From contig CAIOXR010000099.1 in NCBI GenBank assembly GCA_903862375.1, positions 1 to 13,972 of the forward strand: a stretch of 13,972 nt of DNA. Reading direction: 5' to 3'. The stretch comes from an uncultured bacterium (GTDB lineage Bacteria; Patescibacteriota; Minisyncoccia; Phycocordibacterales; UBA9973). The notes below the pieces were generated by a model, which saw nothing but the letters and a program-made list of their open reading frames with translations, was not told the DNA's origin and made no database searches. Made by a program: the position numbers and the translations under genes. Shown piece by piece: positions 11,986 to 13,972 of the stretch. Position 1 is the stretch's first letter. Each line of letters starts with the position of its first letter.

Positions 11986-13122
11986 ATGAAAAAAGAAAAT
12001 GATGATGTTGTTTCAAGTATCGCAGAACATGCAAAAATTGAACTTTCAAGTATAGGTAAAATGCTTGATAAAGCAGAGATTCCACCACAAGTGGATGCCT
12101 TAGTAGAAGGACCAGTAATTTCAATTCAGAAATCATCTGTATATATCGACCTTGCTCCATTTGGAACAGGTATCATATACGGACGTGAATTCATCAATGC
12201 TAAAGATATTATCAAAAAGATAAATATCGGAGATGTTGTAAAAGCTAAAGTTGTCGGAAATGATAATGAAGAAGGTTATATAGAATTATCTTTGAAAGAA
12301 GCTAAGCAAGCACTTATATGGAGTGAAGCTGATAAAGCTATCAAATCAAAAGTTGCACTTGAACTTACAGTCAAAGAAGCCAATAAGGGTGGTCTTATTC
12401 TTGAATGGCAAGGTATCGCAGGATTCTTACCAGCTTCTCAGCTTAAGAGTGAGCACTACCCTCGCGTAGAAGATTCAGATAAAGATAAAATCCTTAAAGC
12501 ATTAAAAACACTTATCGGTAAGCGTATCAGTGTAGTTATGATCTCAGCTCTACCAAAGGAAGGTAAGCTTATATTCTCTGAGAAAGACAACAATCCAGAA
12601 GAGCGCAAAGAAATAATCGGTAAATACGGAGTTGGAGATGAGATAGAGTGTGTAGTCGCAGGTATCGTAGACTTTGGTATATTCTTGAAAGTTGAAGAAG
12701 GATTAGAAGGTCTTGTACACATATCAGAGATCGACTGGGGACTAGTAGAAGATCCACGTTCAATGTTCAAAATAGGAGAAAAAATAAAAGCAAAAATTAT
12801 TGATATCAAAGATGGTAAAATATCTCTTTCAATAAAAGCTCTTAAAGAAAATCCTTGGAAAGAATTTGAAGGTACACTTAAAAAAGGAGATATAGTCTCA
12901 GGAGTAGTCATCAAGTTCAACAAACACGGAGCACTTGTATCTATCAAGCAAGGTGTAGCAGGACTAGTACACAACTCAAGCTTTGGTTCTGAAGAAAAGC
13001 TTAAGAAGACTCTTGAACTAGGTAAGACTTACAACTTCCAAGTAACCCTATTTGAACCAAAAGATCAAAGAATGACTTTAGTTCACCTAGACAGTGAAAA
13101 GAAAGCTGAAGAAGTAAAATAA
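11986..13122 (+). CDS. rpsA: 30S ribosomal protein S1
   Basis: The product has 378 residues with four S1 (OB-fold) RNA-binding repeats at about 36-104, 122-199, 216-284 and 299-367. Repeat 3 is the most typical: VGDEIECVVAGIVDFGIFLKVEEGLEGLVHISEIDW (216-251). Repeat 1 has the N-terminal VEGPVISIQKSSVYIDL, and repeat 2 has GFLPASQL. Four repeats are fewer than the six of E. coli and match short S1 forms in several bacterial groups. S1 brings mRNA to the 30S subunit, which matters most for mRNAs with weak Shine-Dalgarno sites, as most genes here have. It has its own promoter, a leader with an attenuator, and a bidirectional terminator 20 bases past the stop. Confidence 0.9.
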   Translation: MKKENDDVVSSIAEHAKIELSSIGKMLDKAEIPPQVDALVEGPVISIQKSSVYIDLAPFGTGIIYGREFINAKDIIKKINIGDVVKAKVVGNDNEEGYIELSLKEAKQALIWSEADKAIKSKVALELTVKEANKGGLILEWQGIAGFLPASQLKSEHYPRVEDSDKDKILKALKTLIGKRISVVMISALPKEGKLIFSEKDNNPEERKEIIGKYGVGDEIECVVAGIVDFGIFLKVEEGLEGLVHISEIDWGLVEDPRSMFKIGEKIKAKIIDIKDGKISLSIKALKENPWKEFEGTLKKGDIVSGVVIKFNKHGALVSIKQGVAGLVHNSSFGSEEKLKKTLELGKTYNFQVTLFEPKDQRMTLVHLDSEKKAEEVK

Positions 13123-13142
13123 TAATTAATTATTACCAATTT

Positions 13143-13179
13143 AATAGCACCAAATTTACTTCGTAAATTTGGTGCTATT
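13143..13179. terminator. Bidirectional terminator between rpsA and the convergent gene
   Basis: A perfect 17-bp stem (13143-13159 with 13163-13179) with a TTC loop lies 20 bases after the rpsA stop and 10 bases after the stop of the minus-strand gene (13190). The arms start and end with A/T runs, so it can act on both strands. Confidence 0.75.
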
Positions 13180-13189
13180 TTGGTTATTA

Positions 13190-13972
13190 TTATTTATTAT
13201 TAATAATTTTCTTGTATTGAAAATTACAATTAACCTCATTGGCACCTGAAAAATTTTGACAACTTTTTAAATCTTTTGTGATTAATAAAATATTATAATA
13301 ACAATTATTTTTTGCAGTGCTATTGTCATTATTTATAAAACCACAATATGAAATATTTTTATCTAGAATTGCAAAATTTAAATAGCACTCATTTATAACA
13401 TTTTGGTTCGTCCAGACATTTTCTATTCTCTTACAATCATCTTTTGTTGCATTAGAGCCCATTGATTTAATCGCTTTCCACTGACATTTACCTATATCTT
13501 CTTTAGAATCAGAATTAAAATATTTAGAGCAATCTTCAAATTTGATATCATTCATAGGAACAACAGTAGAAATACACTGTTGAGCAATTTGTCCATCTTG
13601 TATAGTAGAGCATAATTTCAAATTACTTGTATTTATAGCCTTATCTAAAGTAATAATACTAATACCTCTAATTATCTCTCTATCTGCATAATCAACTATT
13701 CGACTTGGATTATTTGAATAAATAAATAAACTAAGTAATATTGAAATTAATAAAGAAATATTAGCAAATCTATTTTTTATATAAGAAAGAAATATCGTAA
13801 TTCCACTTATAAATAAGGATATATACATCAAAATTATCCCTAATTCAGTTAACATAGAAAAAATAGATGGTTTGGTTTTAATTTGATTAATAAAATATCC
13901 GAAAGGTAATTTGTAATCAATATTTTCAAGTAATTTAAAAATACTATAATTCTTTATTATCGGTAATATATA
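13190..13972 (-). CDS. Membrane protein with ten-cysteine repeat domain (5' partial)
   Basis: The frame is open from the stop (13190) to the window edge, 260 codons. A Met at 13855 is a possible start, but no ribosome site or promoter precedes it. The 39 codons before it have no stop and read as ordinary protein (IFKLLENIDYKLPFGYF), so I take the start to lie outside. Counting from that Met, membrane helices lie at about 5-25 and 31-46. The outer part holds cysteines at 82/94, 109/124, 141/157, 171/185 and 199/210. This is five pairs with a period of about 27-32 residues and repeats like LC-x-x-I-x-D...QQCI. I infer disulfide-braced helical repeats outside the cell. No family is recognised. 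Confidence 0.7.
   Translation of the reverse strand, partial: YILPIIKNYSIFKLLENIDYKLPFGYFINQIKTKPSIFSMLTELGIILMYISLFISGITIFLSYIKNRFANISLLISILLSLFIYSNNPSRIVDYADREIIRGISIITLDKAINTSNLKLCSTIQDGQIAQQCISTVVPMNDIKFEDCSKYFNSDSKEDIGKCQWKAIKSMGSNATKDDCKRIENVWTNQNVINECYLNFAILDKNISYCGFINNDNSTAKNNCYYNILLITKDLKSCQNFSGANEVNCNFQYKKIINNK

Noticed and set aside
12456..12974. A 172-codon minus-strand ORF within rpsA
   Set aside because: It is a shadow frame rich in S, P and I opposite clearly conserved S1 domains.
1827..13122. Use of TGA as a sense codon, as in some CPR lineages
   Set aside because: All long genes are open under the standard code without in-frame TGA, and the gene ending at 3046 stops with TGA.
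1..13972. CRISPR array or defence island
   Set aside because: No regularly spaced direct repeats with unique spacers and no Cas, restriction or toxin-antitoxin signatures were seen.

Overview
The window looks like part of a small, AT-rich bacterial genome of the Candidate Phyla Radiation (Patescibacteria, most likely a parcubacterial lineage). This is inferred from the combination of small two-helix pilin-like membrane proteins in a row, genes with little or no Shine-Dalgarno signal, a four-domain ribosomal protein S1, and several small proteins with no recognisable family. The standard genetic code fits: gyrA is open at full length, and at least one gene (the VirB2-like protein ending at 3046) stops with TGA. 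No marker gene in the window fixes the phylum.

Left part (1-1826). Two small plus-strand genes end at 438 (the C-terminal tail of an unknown protein and a zinc-ribbon protein). One minus-strand hypothetical gene (784-1392) follows, between two intergenic stretches rich in repeats. Its flanks carry tRNA T-arm-like sequences in inverted orientation and two copies of a GTGCTAGCAC-centred palindrome, as expected of a mobile or recombined cassette. Several long perfect hairpins close this part.

Centre (1827-7411, all minus strand). This is the most distinctive region. From the promoter side it runs: SAM methyltransferase, extracellular solute-binding protein, 702-residue surface protein with three IPT/TIG domains and a C-terminal VirB2-like two-helix module, free-standing VirB2/TrbC-like pilin, then three paralogous two-helix membrane proteins sharing a DNEE-x-KK...WG pattern. 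The first five genes are closely spaced (some overlap or couple). The last two have their own promoter and structured leader. I infer a cell-surface filament or adhesion/uptake apparatus. No VirB4/VirB6-type ATPase or channel gene lies in the window.

Right of centre (7461-11740, minus strand): gyrA, preceded by a one-helix membrane protein and a metallo-beta-lactamase-fold protein with most metal ligands replaced, then a REP-associated tyrosine transposase (RAYT). The RAYT carries one REP palindrome over its stop codon, a second translated in frame inside it, and a half site over its promoter. Three genes here share TATAAT-six bases-ATG and are predicted to give leaderless mRNAs.

Right end (11741-13972): plus-strand rpsA with a structured leader that contains a 13-codon ORF, an intrinsic terminator and a hairpin over a weak ribosome-binding site. 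A shared bidirectional terminator follows, then a convergent minus-strand membrane protein with a ten-cysteine repeat domain. Its reading frame stays open to the window edge, so its start is outside.
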